Below are positions 33,871 through 45,132 of a DNA stretch of 64,000 bases, one piece after another. Under the pieces are notes generated by a model. That model saw only the letters and a program-made list of their open reading frames with translations. It had not been told where the DNA came from and did no database searches. Position numbers and translations under genes: made by a program. The stretch is from Quillaja saponaria (Eukaryota > Streptophyta > Magnoliopsida > Fabales > Quillajaceae). The stretch lies in contig CM055618.1 of the NCBI GenBank assembly GCA_029379385.1, positions 4,784,134 to 4,848,133 on the forward strand, in the 5' to 3' direction. Numbering within the stretch: position 1 is the first letter of the stretch; each line of letters begins with the position of its first letter.

Positions 33871-36800
33871 TGTATGTTTCAAAACGTTCGTACGTAACTT
33901 GTGTAACTAGGCAAATAAAAACTTACTTAGATTAAGTTTAAAGTGAATAAATACTAGCATATATATATATATACATACACATACATACATAAAATTGGAA
34001 AATATATTTTCATCATATTATAAGTTGCCACTTGGACTTAGAGTTCATTTCATTTAAAGTGTATTATTAAATAAAATTTGTTATGAATATGATAAAGTAT
34101 AAAACAATGATTGACTATATGACTTCATAACTACAAGTAAATGAGTCACAATTTATCACATGTGCACCTTGATATATTATTTATTGTAAAGCCTTTTTCT
34201 TTAATTTTTTTTTATTCCTCCCTCCTTTTTCTTTGTTGGCCAGTTATACTCCACATTTTCTCTCCACCGACCTTGCTTCCTTCCCCCTGTTCTATAATCT
34301 TCTACACCCTTCCTTGCTGACCGAAATGAATTTCCTCCTCCTTCCTCTTGTTCTCATATTTTTTTTTTTTTTTTTTATATATATAGCTTGCACTTGCTTG
34401 GCGATGTATTGATTCAGCCTTGCTTAGCAGTTGCTATGGAATGCTTCCTCTGTTTGGACAACAGCTTTGTTTTACTTACACCCAAGTTGCTTTGCCCTGT
34501 ACTTGCAAGTCAGCCACCATAGCCTCCTCCTTTTTTCTCCCAAGACCATGGCAATCAGCATGTAATAGCAGCAACTTCAGCAAGTCTAAGATGGTTATTT
34601 GAAAACATTGATAGGCAACATCTGGTACTAAGTCGTTGGTTGATATTAGCTTTCATTTTTTAGTCACTCTCGTTGAAAACATTCTGACTGTTCATAGAGC
34701 CTTTGATGTCATACACTAATTCAACTTTTAGTGTGTATTTGATTATTGAACAATTGAAGTCATTTGGAACCCATAAACACCACTAATGGATTAAGACTAT
34801 TTTGGTGAATTGTTTCTTTTCTGGGACATTTGGAAAATAGAAGAATGGGCACCAGCTATTAAGAACATGACATATGAGGTGAGTTTTTCTCTTACTGGTT
34901 TATGGATTTTGGTTGTTAGATAGGAAGGGGCTTTGGGTTTATAAACTTGCTTGTTCTATGTGGTTTGTTGGTTCTAATTTCTGTTTGTAAAGATTTGGCC
35001 ATAAACACTACGCATTATCACCACTCACCAATATGCTACCATATAGTTAATTGGGTAGGTTGCAAAAGCGAGTTCCATTAATAAATTAAGTGGATATAGA
35101 ATGTCCCAGCCAGAAGTAAAAAGGGAACTTTTGTTAAACAAATTTGGTCCCCATCTAGCATCCACTAGTCCTTTTTGTCCACAAGAAATTTATAAAGAAC
35201 GTGGGATTTTATACAGTATTGGTTTCACAAGCATAACTAGAGAGTAGTATGAATAGTGGCTTCAATTTGACATAGCTTATATAGGCTTGAGTTTTCTTTC
35301 TTCTTATGATCAAATATTAACAGGTAGCTAGCTAGAAGCATAAAGCACTGGTTACTGAAAATGGAAAGAGAACTAAAATATTTAATGGAAAAGAAAGTTG
35401 AAGTAGGTTGTATTAATATGGAATACAAGTGTAAGTTAACTTTACAAAATAATGTTGTGAATGAAGCAGTTAATGAAAGTGAGTAATGAGTATGAACATG
35501 GATGTTTAGTTGTGGGTAAAATGTTAGAAAATGAGAGTTAAATGATTTTTGAAGGGATGTAGAGCTAGATTTCGTGGGTTAGAGAAATCTTATATTTTGG
35601 GTGTTTTCGGGACTGAATTAAATTAAAAGTTCAAAAGAGAAAGTATAGCTTAGGGTCTTGAGATGATACCTGAAAATTTTCATAAACTAGTTCTAAGTAT
35701 ATTTATCAGTAGAGCTATTGGCCTATAGCTAAGTCTGTGCATGATTTTAGGTGTGCTCCAGTCAGTCTGAAAGACTTTGACGAGGGTTGTGATTGGAATT
35801 TGCTTAGGACTTCTGAATAAAAGTTGTTCTTAACATATTTTGGAGGTATTGGAAGTTATAGTAGTGATTTTTGGGTCCTGACTATACTTGTTTTGAAAAA
35901 TTGATGGTAGGGGGTTTTAATAGATGAATTAAGAGTAGAGTGCTGAATATGAAATGTTCTAACATCTTAATAAGTTATTTTGGAAAGTTTTGTAATTTAT
36001 TTCCCAAGTATGAGAATTTTATAAGCATCAAAATCAGAGGTTAGTAACCAGGAATTGTACGAGTGCCTTAATTTTGTTCATGTGAGAAATCAAGTGAGTT
36101 CAATGCTGATTTTAGGAAAAGTTTCTAAATAAGAAAGATAGATAACTTTATAAAGTTAATGTTTCAACTTGGTTTTATTAAATTTGGTTAAGTATATAAG
36201 TGAAAGTAAACATATATCTAAGGGGGTTGTGAAATGCCTAAAAGGAGTAAACTTTAAATAATTAACTGTACTAATATACATATCTAAACAATACATATAT
36301 ACTTATCTAGAAAGATATACTTGTCTATTAATAAATTCAACAACAAAATTAGTTTTTCTTCTTCTTAGAGAAAGCTATGTTCAATTAATTAAGGTAAGAT
36401 CAGAGCTGTCAAAATACTTGCGTTTTGCAGAATTTGATGTAACTTCAAAAAATAAATTGTATTGATATATAAATCTAAAAATTACAAATGATATACCATT
36501 ATAAAGTTACATGTGTCTAGTATTTAATAAATTTTACAAAACTGGATTTGGAATTTTCTAGAGGAAGATATGACTGTCAGAACACTGGTCCAAACCTCAA
36601 GTTTGGACAGTTTGGACAGTTTCGACATTTCTAACTCATTATCAACCTTATGCATTGTCAAGACATCTAAAATGTCTTTTCATTATCAATCCTTACCACA
36701 TAAAGTATAATTCATACTACTTGACTTACAATGACTTAATAGAAAACTTTTATAAAACCTATATAAGTTGATATATAAGTTTAGTAATGAAAAGATTATA

Positions 36801-38053
36801 ATAATAGCGTTTATGAACTAAGTATTATTTGAAAATATGAATTTCAGTTCCGGATTCTAATGTGGACCTAATAAGACACATGAACGCAAGTGTGAGTGAC
36901 GAATGAAATTAGTTAAAGGTAAGAGGTTAATTGTTACCCTTTGGTTGTTAGATTAGTGTGTTTAATTGTGTTGATATATTTATGTGTATATATATATGTA
37001 TAAGTTATATAGTAGGAAATAAGAATTATATTGCTACGATTGATTTAAGTGAACTAGATATATTTATGTGTATATATATATGTATAAGTTATATAGTAGG
37101 AAATAAGAATTATATTGCTACAATTGATTTAAGTGAACTATGTGTGATGTTTGAAATTGTTTGTGGTTGATTAGGGCTAACAAAATGTTTTTCTTTTTGA
37201 AATAATTTTTACTCCTAAAATAAAGTCTTGGTGCACCTAGGATGTTTTGATTTGAGATTTTTTGATTATGATAAGTGCTTTTAAAGAATTAAGTGCTCAG
37301 CCCTGATGAGTTGATTTGAAGAAGGGATTCAGTGATTCTGTTTCTGATTATATATTAGTGTACGGGCGCAAAACTACATGGTGGGAGGTGGTGTGCTGGG
37401 TTGAGTTACTCTATTAGCCCTTTGCTTGTTTTGCCCTTTGCTTGTATATGCTTTGATTGCCTTGATTATTTTAATTGAACTGTGCTTGTTAAGTGTTATT
37501 TTTCTGTAACTATGTAAGTGCAACATTAGTGATTTTGTGATTTAGAATATGCTAATTTATTGACTATATATATATATATATTATGTTATATTACTTGTGT
37601 TGAATAATGCTAACACTATTTGGGTACTATTTTCTACTCACTGAGTCTATTGGACTCACTTATTTTCTGTGGTTATTATTTTAGTAACAGGATCTTGAGG
37701 ACAACTATTACCGATAATGGTCTTATATTACTAGTAGTCTAATTATTTGTTATTGTGAAGAGAAACAGAGCGGAGCTCCTTGTTGTTACTATTATGGTTG
37801 TATAAAAACAAGATTATATATTTTTGTATTTTTAGACATTCCACTTTACGGGAAACCTTTACCAAAATTTTCAATAAGTTGTTATTTATTTCAGTAAACA
37901 AAACTTTTACAGTTAACTTTTATTTTATAAATTTATACTTTTATTTATTAGTTTGGTCAAGAGTCATAGTTGCTTCTTTATTTTGGAGTCAGGGTTACGG
38001 AGGTTTGATTATCAATTCTTCTGTCCAGTCATGCCTCTGTGAGGGGGGTGATA
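33871..38053 (+). repeat. Gypsy-type LTR, copy 3, probably with an insertion
   Basis: The 3' end is clear: GGAGTCAGGGTTACGGAGG.. then CCAGTCATGCCTCTGTGAGGGGGG, ending TGATA at 38053. Family landmarks occur near 35.59 kb (GACTGAATTAAATTAA), 36.04 kb (AAGCATCAAAATCAGAGGTTAG), 36.87 kb (GACACATGAACGC) and 37.24 kb (GGTGCACCTAGGATG). About 34.6-35.45 kb has no counterpart that I can see in the other copies and may be an insertion. The 5' limit is approximate. An 84-bp tandem duplication lies at 36973-37140. Confidence 0.6.
36973..37140. repeat. Near-exact 84-bp tandem duplication inside an LTR
   Basis: GATATATTTATGTGTATATA..GAACTA occurs at 36973-37056 and 37057-37140 with one visible difference (ACGATTG versus ACAATTG). 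Far less diverged than the LTR copies around it, so recent. Confidence 0.95.
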
Positions 38054-38099
38054 ATGTTATTTTAAAATTATTTGACCTATGTATTCTATTCATATATTG

Positions 38100-38643
38100 A
38101 TTAACGCTAGTACTCTTTGGGTATGTTTTTTATTCACTGAGTCTTTGTGACTCTGTACCCATCACTTGTTGATGTTTTATTTAGTATAAGAATCTCATTA
38201 GAAGTCTCTGACGGACACTTGATTTGCCAATTGTGTTGTGGCAAGGTATATATTCGAGATTATAAACTTAAATCTAAGTGATGAAGTTTTGCAGTCACGT
38301 TAAAGATTTGGTGTCAAATTTGATTTTGTATAGTAATTTAATTGTTCATGTTTACAATATAAATGGAGCAGAGCTCCTTGTGGATACTGTGGATGTTGTT
38401 GACTGGTTAAAAGTAAGCAGAGTATACATCTTTGTATTATTGGGCAGGGGAATCTCTACCAAAAATTTTATTTACATCGTCATATTTTTTGAGTAAATTA
38501 GTATTTGCATTTAGTTTATGTTTTCTAAATTTTTCCTTTTATTTTCTAATTTGGTCATATGTAATATATTGTTTCTTTGAATTGAAATCAGAGTTATGAA
38601 AGTATTCTTCTGGCCAATCATGTCATCGTATAAAGGTTTGACA
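38100..38643 (+). repeat. Gypsy-type LTR, copy 4 (3' part only)
   Basis: Starts within the family block TCTTTGGGTATGTTTTTTATTCACTGAGTC, continues through the GACTTGxxAA-like region and ends with TTCTGGCCAATCATGTCATCGTATAAAGGTTTGACA at 38643. It follows almost directly on the 3' end of copy 3, as expected from LTR-into-LTR insertion or unequal recombination. Confidence 0.65.
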
Positions 38644-39057
38644 ATTAATTTATTTAATGGTGGTTTTGAATTTGTAAATAAAAAGGATCTATATGTTAAA
38701 GTGTGAATAGTTAATCTGTTTATTTTTTAATTTTTCAATTTTTTAATTTCAGTATAATTATTCTATACGCTATCATAAATCTGGAGTTTTAAGTACCCAA
38801 TACGTGTGGACCAACTATCCACCATGAATTGCACAACTTTTCACTAAAATTCCTTACCCTATTACCTGCTGAATAATGAATATAATTATTTATTTTTGCC
38901 CCATAATAACTATTGATTTTTACATTTGAGTACCCAGCTGAAACTCAGTTATCCTCTTCCTCTCTCTCTATGTACGGCTGAAACTCATAATCTTTCGCTC
39001 TCTCTATACAAGATAATAGTTCCCTTAACTTTTCAACCCATTCGATTCTGGTTCACC

Positions 39058-39141
39058 CTTCTTCCTTTGTGGGCATAGCTTCCTCATTTCTGCTAAAAAT
39101 GTTGTATCCATGCTTGGGTCTGGTTTGCCCATTTGACCCAG
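39058..39141 (-). pseudogene. Possible class III peroxidase C-terminal remnant
   Basis: A short minus-strand frame reads GKPDPSMDTTFLAEMRKLCP followed by a basic tail. This resembles the conserved C-terminal segment of plant secreted peroxidases (PDPxxDxxFLAxLRxxCP). The upstream minus-strand sequence to 39515 has open frames but no peroxidase haem-ligand or catalytic motifs that I can recognise, so this could be chance. Confidence 0.35.
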
Positions 39142-39519
39142 AAAACCACAATAACCCACCACTATCAAATAAATTAACCAAACGATAGTGATTAGGCAAA
39201 TAATTCAAAGGCAGATGCTTTAAGCAAGCTCTTAGTTTTTTTTTTTTTTCAATTTCTTCCCGTATATACAAATCTAAAAAATTCGCATCTTGCATTGGTT
39301 TATGGAGTTGAAAGTTCAGAGGAGTTGTAGAGGAGTAGATGCCGATGGCACAACCAAAGGTCACAACCCCCACCTCCCAGATCTGTAAAACCAATACTTG
39401 ACGCAAAGGGTGGTTTATTCAATTTTACTCTCTTGATATAATTGAAAGCTTGCTGTAAGGACGACTCTCTCATAGGCTTTGGATCTGAGTTTTCTTCTTT
39501 TGCAAGTTGGAACATATTG

Positions 39520-42500
39520 TCTGCAGGTTGATCAAGCTATTAACAGGGTTGGGGTTGAAAATCTTTCAGAATTTGGGGTTCTTGTTGTAGCAATGCAAAG
39601 GTCTTCTTACTGAATTGCAGTGTTCTGTTATTAAACATATTCGCGATAAGGAAATCGAGCCGATCAAAGAAAAAAAAAAAAAAAAAAAAAAAGAAAGAAA
39701 GAAAAATCTGAGTTTTATTAAGATGACTAAGGTTGGAAGAAATTAAATTATTAATATATATATATATATATTTTTTTTCCATTTCATAACAATTGCCAAT
39801 TTCATCTCAGCGTAAATAAAATCACTAAAAATTAAGTCTCAATCTACATATTGTAGAGAAGACATTATCTTTGAAACTAGAATTTGGGGCTTTGTTGCAA
39901 AGAGTACATCATGGGTCTTCATCACCGCTCGGGCAAACAACTGGTGTAAACTTCTCCAAGTTGTAGATGCATCAAGGGTACAAAAATGGGGAGTTTAATT
40001 GAAAACATTTAATAGAACTGTGGATAAAAATTATAAATATTAAGACTTCTTTTCAAGTCGCAGGAACCTATTATTGTAGATCATGTGGACATGTGGCAAA
40101 TTCGTGGGGATGACAAGTGCACAATTTAGTTGGGTACTAGTTCGCATTTTTTTGAGTTGGTATAATAAAAATTTGACTTGTCAGGAATTTGTTAATTCAT
40201 TTGAGAGATATAAGATTCAAGCTCTGTCAACATATTTTATTTACTTTTTTGAAAAAGATGACATTTGCTCACGTGGCATCGAAGTTTCATGGTGTCAGTT
40301 GATATGTTGGATTATGCGTTAAATTATTAGTTGAATCATTTGTGTCTGGACCTCATTTTACCAATTTGCAAAAATCTTTTTTTTATTTTATTTTATTTTT
40401 ATTTTTTTGTGTGCAGCAAATCAAATCCTAGTTCACCAATTCTATTCTCTCTCTTCGCACAATTGTTCTTCATGAGAAGAAAAAAAATTTACACCTATTA
40501 TGGCAAAAGCTTTGGAGATGATCGCTGCAATTCGAAACGAAGATGAATTGCTCACATTGCTTTGCCTTTTTTCTGTGGATTTTGATATGGTACTTCTACA
40601 AACTCTTGCTACCTCACATCTAATTCATAAAATTTTAGACTCTCTTTGATTTTCTCTCTTTTCTAAACAATCCTTTGATTCTCTATTTTGTTATCTTCAG
40701 TTTGGAAAGAAACGTTGCACATATCATAGACTGATAAATGCCACAACCCAGACTCATTTACTGTAGCAAATACTAGGAAAAATTCCCAATGGGGAACTGC
40801 AAAAGGATCCTGATATGGGTACTTCTACAAATTCTTGCTACCTCGCATCTAATTCCTTTGATTTTCTCTCTTTTCTCACCAATCCTTTAATTCTCTATTT
40901 TGTTGTCTTCAGTTTGGAAAGAAACGATGCACATATCATGGATTGATAAATGCCATATCCCAGACCTATTTACTATAGCAAATACTAAGGAAAATTCCCA
41001 ATGGGAAATTGAAAAATACAAGCAAAAGGTAGGTGAAGACTTTGGGAAGGCCAAAACGGTGGCTTTAAATGGCTTCATCAAGTAGAAGGTAGGCATCAAT
41101 TGAATCAAGACAAACTAAGAAAACATTAAAACTCCTTTTAAGTGCTTTTGCTCTGTTTTAGTTTTTCTATCACCTTTTCAATATTCTGTATTGCATGTCT
41201 ATGGAGTCATCTAGAGATGTATATATTATTAAGAAAACGATAAATTCAAAGTTTTAATTGGGTTGTTATTGAACATGAAGGAACGTTGGAATAGCTTATG
41301 TTTTCTTTGTTCGGGTTATTAGGGTGCAGGGATATTTCAGCTGGAAGGTAGGTAGACATCAATTGAATCAAACATTAAAACCCCTTTTAAAGTTTTCTCT
41401 TGCTCTGTTTTAGCTTTTATGTCACTTTTTCAATTTGTTATGTTTTCTTTGTTCAAGTTATTAGGGTGCATGCATATTATCTATTGCATAGAAAAGCGTA
41501 CATTTTGAGCATGAAGATATTGTGGTTTAGAGTTTAAGTGGGTTGTTATTGAAGATGAAGGAATAGCTGAAATAGCTTTTATTTTCTTTGTTCAAGTTAT
41601 TACCGTGCAACCACATTTAAAGATCAATGTAGATTTGATATGCCACTTCATAGCTCATTCAAGTTAACTTTCTACTTTCTTTCCATCTTGGTTTACCATT
41701 TGTCGAAGAGAGTTATGATCATTCATTCATGAAACAACACAATTAGTGGTCATTTCGAAATATAAGCAGTCACCAAAGATTTTGACTATGTTAAAGATGT
41801 TTTCTATTTGTATTTGCAGAAGTTACTGGGAAAGAAGGGTGAAGAACTATGGTCAATCGGTGAGAGACCTTGAATTCGTCAAACTGGTGCTGAAGCAGGG
41901 ATGGAAAGCTCGTATTGGTGTGCTTTAATTTGCACCAAGGTTTTGATTTATCAGGTAACTTTTATGCTCTTAGTTTGAAATAGATGGGAATGAACTATAG
42001 ATTAGTGAGATGTTAAAATTTTCTATGTTTTGACTTTACTTTTCATTTTTATTTTATGAACAACAAAGTAGATGTGTTAAATTTATTAAGCTAATGAAAA
42101 ACTGTTTGCATTAGTTGGCATATAAGTAAATGAATGAATAAATATAACACTCCCTGTCCTCCTTTGCTGAATGAGTTTTCATTTGCTTTTGAGGTTTAGC
42201 GTATTCATAGGAGTGATGATTTGTGATTTTTCTAATTGAGACATGGAATAAGAGAATTACAACAGGAGAATTTTTTTTGGCTTTATAAATAAATGGGAGA
42301 AATAGAACAAAAAAATAAGAGTTTTTGGTGCATATTACAGAATGACATGACATAGCTGTTGGTTTATTGAGATTGATGTATTTGAACAAATTGGCTAAAA
42401 CAAAAGCAATCAGACAACTACAAACAAATTTTATGCATTGTGTATAACAACTTTAGTATTAATTTATTAAGGTTTTTCACTTTGTGTTGTTTTGCATCTC

Positions 42501-42586
42501 TTAATTCTAATTTATTTACAGTCTAGGAGATGGTTGCTTTGTTTTACTCTCAATGATTTTATGAATCTCTTATTGTTACATTGTAG
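39520..42586. other. Patchwork with tandem duplications, no gene recognised
   Basis: Contains a (A)n tract at 39669-39690, a (TA)n tract at 39755-39771, and a ~227-bp tandem duplication (copies from 40584 and 40811; each has TACTTCTACAAA, CTTCAGTTTGGAAAGAAACG and CCCAATGGG). A further set of ~250-bp diverged repeats lies at 41.08-41.61 kb (TCAATTGAATCAA, GGGTTGTTATTGAA, TTTCTTTGTTC). Some stretches look like exons: an ATG frame at 40500 reading AKALEMIAAIRNEDELLTLL, and SYWERRVKNYGQSVRDLE near 41821. I cannot assign either to a family. Confidence 0.45.
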
Positions 42587-42759
42587 GTTCTTAAGCTTTC
42601 TGGCAATGCTACTGGACACAACTAGAAAATCTCATTGTTCCGGGGCCACAAATAGTTGCCATACATAAAGATGAGGAGTTAAGCAAGCTCTTAGGAACTG
42701 TCACCATTGCCCATGCTGGTGCTTTTCCAAACATCCATCACAGTCTATTGCCAAAATAG
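42587..42759 (+). pseudogene. Histone H2A C-terminal exon fragment
   Basis: After an acceptor-like TTGTAG, the plus strand reads [10 protein letters not shown] (compare H2A VLELAGNAAR), then after a stop and a one-base shift IVPGPQ, then [19 protein letters not shown].. ending in LLPK and a stop. [13 protein letters not shown] is diagnostic of the H2A docking domain. Only the last exon is present; the core alpha1-L1-alpha2 region and the promoter are missing. It lies ~70 bases upstream of Helitron-derived coding sequence in the same orientation, which suggests transposon capture. Confidence 0.8.
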
Positions 42760-42799
42760 GTTGGTGGAAAAGGAAAAGCCAACATTCCAGATCATGCCT

Positions 42800-44520
42800 T
42801 ATGAACAATCCATTTTGTTACATGTAAGTCGGTTGCTAAAACAATATGTTGTGGATTTGTATGTTAAATTAGAAAGCAAAAGACTTGATTTTTTTAGTCA
42901 AAACTAGGATCAAATCAAGTCTGAGTTGTATCTAGGAATAGTTGATAGTGTTACATCCGGACAGCATCTTGGTAAGAATGTTGGAAAGAGAATTATTTTG
43001 CCCTCTTCTTTCATTGGGGGTCCAAGGGACATGTGGTGTAGATACATCGATGCAATGGCTTTAGTCCAAAGATTTGGAAAACCTGATTTGTTTCTCACTA
43101 TGACATGTAATCCATCCTGGGTAGAAATCAAAGAAGAGCTTCGCTCTGGTGAAGAAGCACAAAATCGACCTGATTTGATTTCACACATCTCCATATCTAA
43201 GCTAGAGAGCTTCAAGACTGATATTCTGAGAAAACATGTGTTGGGTCATGTTGCTGCATATGTCTATGTCAGAGTTTTAAAAAAGAGGCCTTCCACACGT
43301 TCACTTTCTACTAATCATGACAACTAATTCAAAGATTATTAGTCCAGATAGTTATGACAATTTTGTATCTGTTGAAATACCACCTAAATATAACAATCCT
43401 CATTTGTGAAGAGCAGTATTAAAGCATATGATTCATGGTCCATGTGGACCGCTAAATTTAAATAGTCTTTGCATGGTAAAAGGGTCAAGTTGCAAAAGCC
43501 ATTACCCGAAAATTTTTGCTCAACCACCATGCATGGTCTTGACTCATTTCCTATTTACAAATGCATGGTTACTGGTGAAATAATGAAGGTTCATGGTTAT
43601 ATGATTGACAATTGATAGGTTGTTCCTTACAATAGATACTTACTTGCTAAGTATGATTGTCACATCAATGTTGAAATTTGTTCTTCCGTTAAAGCTTTCA
43701 AATATTTGTATAAATACATATATAAGGGACACGATAAGATTGCTTTCCAGTTAAATGTAGTTCAATCACAAGAAACCATTAATGAGATAGAAGAGTTTCG
43801 CACAGGTCGTCGGGGTGTCTTCACAAGAGGCAATGTGGAGAATTTAGGATTTGACTTGAATGAGGCAAGTCCTTCTGTCTTAAGTTTACAATTACATTTG
43901 CCTTATCAGCATACAGATTCATATAGGCCCGATAATGATCTAAGTTATGTTATGGCTTCTGATTATTTCAAGAGAACTATGCTAAGTAAATTCTTTGAGT
44001 TGAGCAAGAGACATTCTAAACAATTTTATTACTTATACAGTGAATTTCCTGAACACTTTGTTTGGAATAAACAAGGAAAATTTTAGTTTCCTTGAAAGCA
44101 AGGCAAAGTTATTGGTAGAATTGTGATTGCAAGTCCTATTGAAGGTGAGCGGTACAACCTTCATTTGTTGCTAAATCATGTCAAGGGTCCTACCTCATTT
44201 GATAGTTTGAGAATAGTCAATGGTTTCCTTGCTTCGTCTTTCCAAGAAGCAGCTGCGATGCATGGTCTATTGCAACTTGATAGCAATATTGATGACTGCT
44301 TAGAGGAGGCTTCAGCAATATGAAATGCCATTTTCTCTATGCCAATTCTTTGCTACTTTGTTAGTTTATTGTTCTCCAAGCAATGCTAGAAGTCTGTGGG
44401 AAAAACATAGAAATTCTATGAGTAAGGACTTTGCTAAATCCTCAACTATTTCTATTTGCAGTGTATATAGACAAACTTTAAGAAGTTTGAATAATATTCT
44501 TGAATCAATGAGAAAAACTG
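42800..44520 (+). pseudogene. Helitron RepHel fragment (Helitron-like N and Rep region)
   Basis: Rolling-circle replication/helicase polyprotein remnant. Blocks in order: LLKQYVVDLYVKLE..RLDFF (near 42.83-42.9 kb), GKRIILPSSFIGGPRDM (near 43.0 kb), YIDAMALVQRFGKPDLFLTM (near 43.05-43.1 kb), NPSWVEIKEEL, KLESFKTDIL, HVAAYVYV, then shifted segments with HMIHGPCGPLN (near 43.43 kb), KYLYKYIYKGHDKIAF (near 43.7 kb), LSLQLHLPYQ, RTMLSKFFEL, EFPEHFVWNK (near 44.06 kb), GERYNLHLLLNHVKGP (near 44.15 kb) and FATLLVYCSPSNARSLWEK (near 44.35 kb). At least four frame changes or stops make it nonfunctional. The SF1 helicase part (Walker A and later) is absent: the similarity stops at ~44.52 kb, where a host gene fragment begins. 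Helitron termini (TC end, hairpin and CTRR end) were not located. Confidence 0.9.
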
Positions 44521-45043
44521 TTAACTCCTGTGGCATCGCCAAGCGCAGCACCAATTGTTCCCCAACAACTTGCTCTTCCCCCACAATTGCTTGTATCTGA
44601 GTATACAGAGAGGAAGATATATGTTAGCAATGTTAGGGCTGATTTGGATACGCAAAAGTTGCTTACTTTCTTTTCAAGTTATGGGGAGATAGGGGAAGGA
44701 TCGTTGGGGTTCGGTAAGGCCACATGTAGGCAGAAGGGGTTCTATTTGTTTGTTTACAGGGCGGCAAACTGTGCAAGAAAGGCCTTAGAAGAGCCTTAAG
44801 AGAACTTTGATGGCCATATCTTGCACTGTCAGAAAGCTATTGATGGTCCAAAGCCAGGAAAGTCTCAATATCAGCATCATCAAAATCCTCGTGATACCCA
44901 ATTCCAGAGAAATAGTAGCGCTAACTTTTGTAGTGAAGCTGCTACTGGACATGGGCACTTGATGGCGCCAGCAAGGCTTGGGATTGCATTTAATCAGGGG
45001 GCCACTGCTGCACAGGCCTTGAATCCGGCACTTGGTCAAGCAA
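44521..45043 (+). pseudogene. UBA2-like RNA-binding protein fragment (second RRM and C-terminal part)
   Basis: Similar to plant UBP1-associated protein 2 (UBA2a/b/c), nuclear RRM proteins that bind U-rich RNA. The frame reads VASPSAAP, then an RRM with RNP2-like KIYVSNVRADLD, FFSSYGEIGEG and RNP1-like KGFYLFVY, then ARKALEEP, a stop (44797-44799), then GHILHCQKAIDGPKPGK, GHGHLMAP and NPALGQAI. No first RRM and no N-terminus. The frame is open apart from that stop, much better preserved than the adjoining Helitron part. It starts at the Helitron break and ends against a truncated gypsy LTR. Confidence 0.85.
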
Positions 45044-45132
45044 TTATACTATTATTTAATTAATTTATTTATTCCATAAGTAAATTATGTGAAAAACTCG
45101 ATTCTTCGCTATCGAGTTATGGGAGTTATGAT
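45044..45132 (-). repeat. Gypsy-type LTR, copy 5 (3' LTR, truncated to ~90 bp)
   Basis: On the minus strand it begins ATCATAACTCCCATAACTCGATAGCG right after a polypurine tract (TTTTAAGGGAGGAA, ~45133-45146). It matches the first ~100 bases of the LTR at 52.05-52.15 kb (shared TATACTATTATTTAATTAATTT). The remainder of the LTR is missing where the UBA2-like fragment starts. Confidence 0.7.

Noticed and set aside
36958..37170. Frame encoding a duplicated peptide
   Set aside because: Produced by the 84-bp tandem duplication (a multiple of three) in noncoding LTR DNA.
42926..44086. Intact Helitron replication gene
   Set aside because: Several frame changes and stops, and no helicase domain follows; clearly a remnant.
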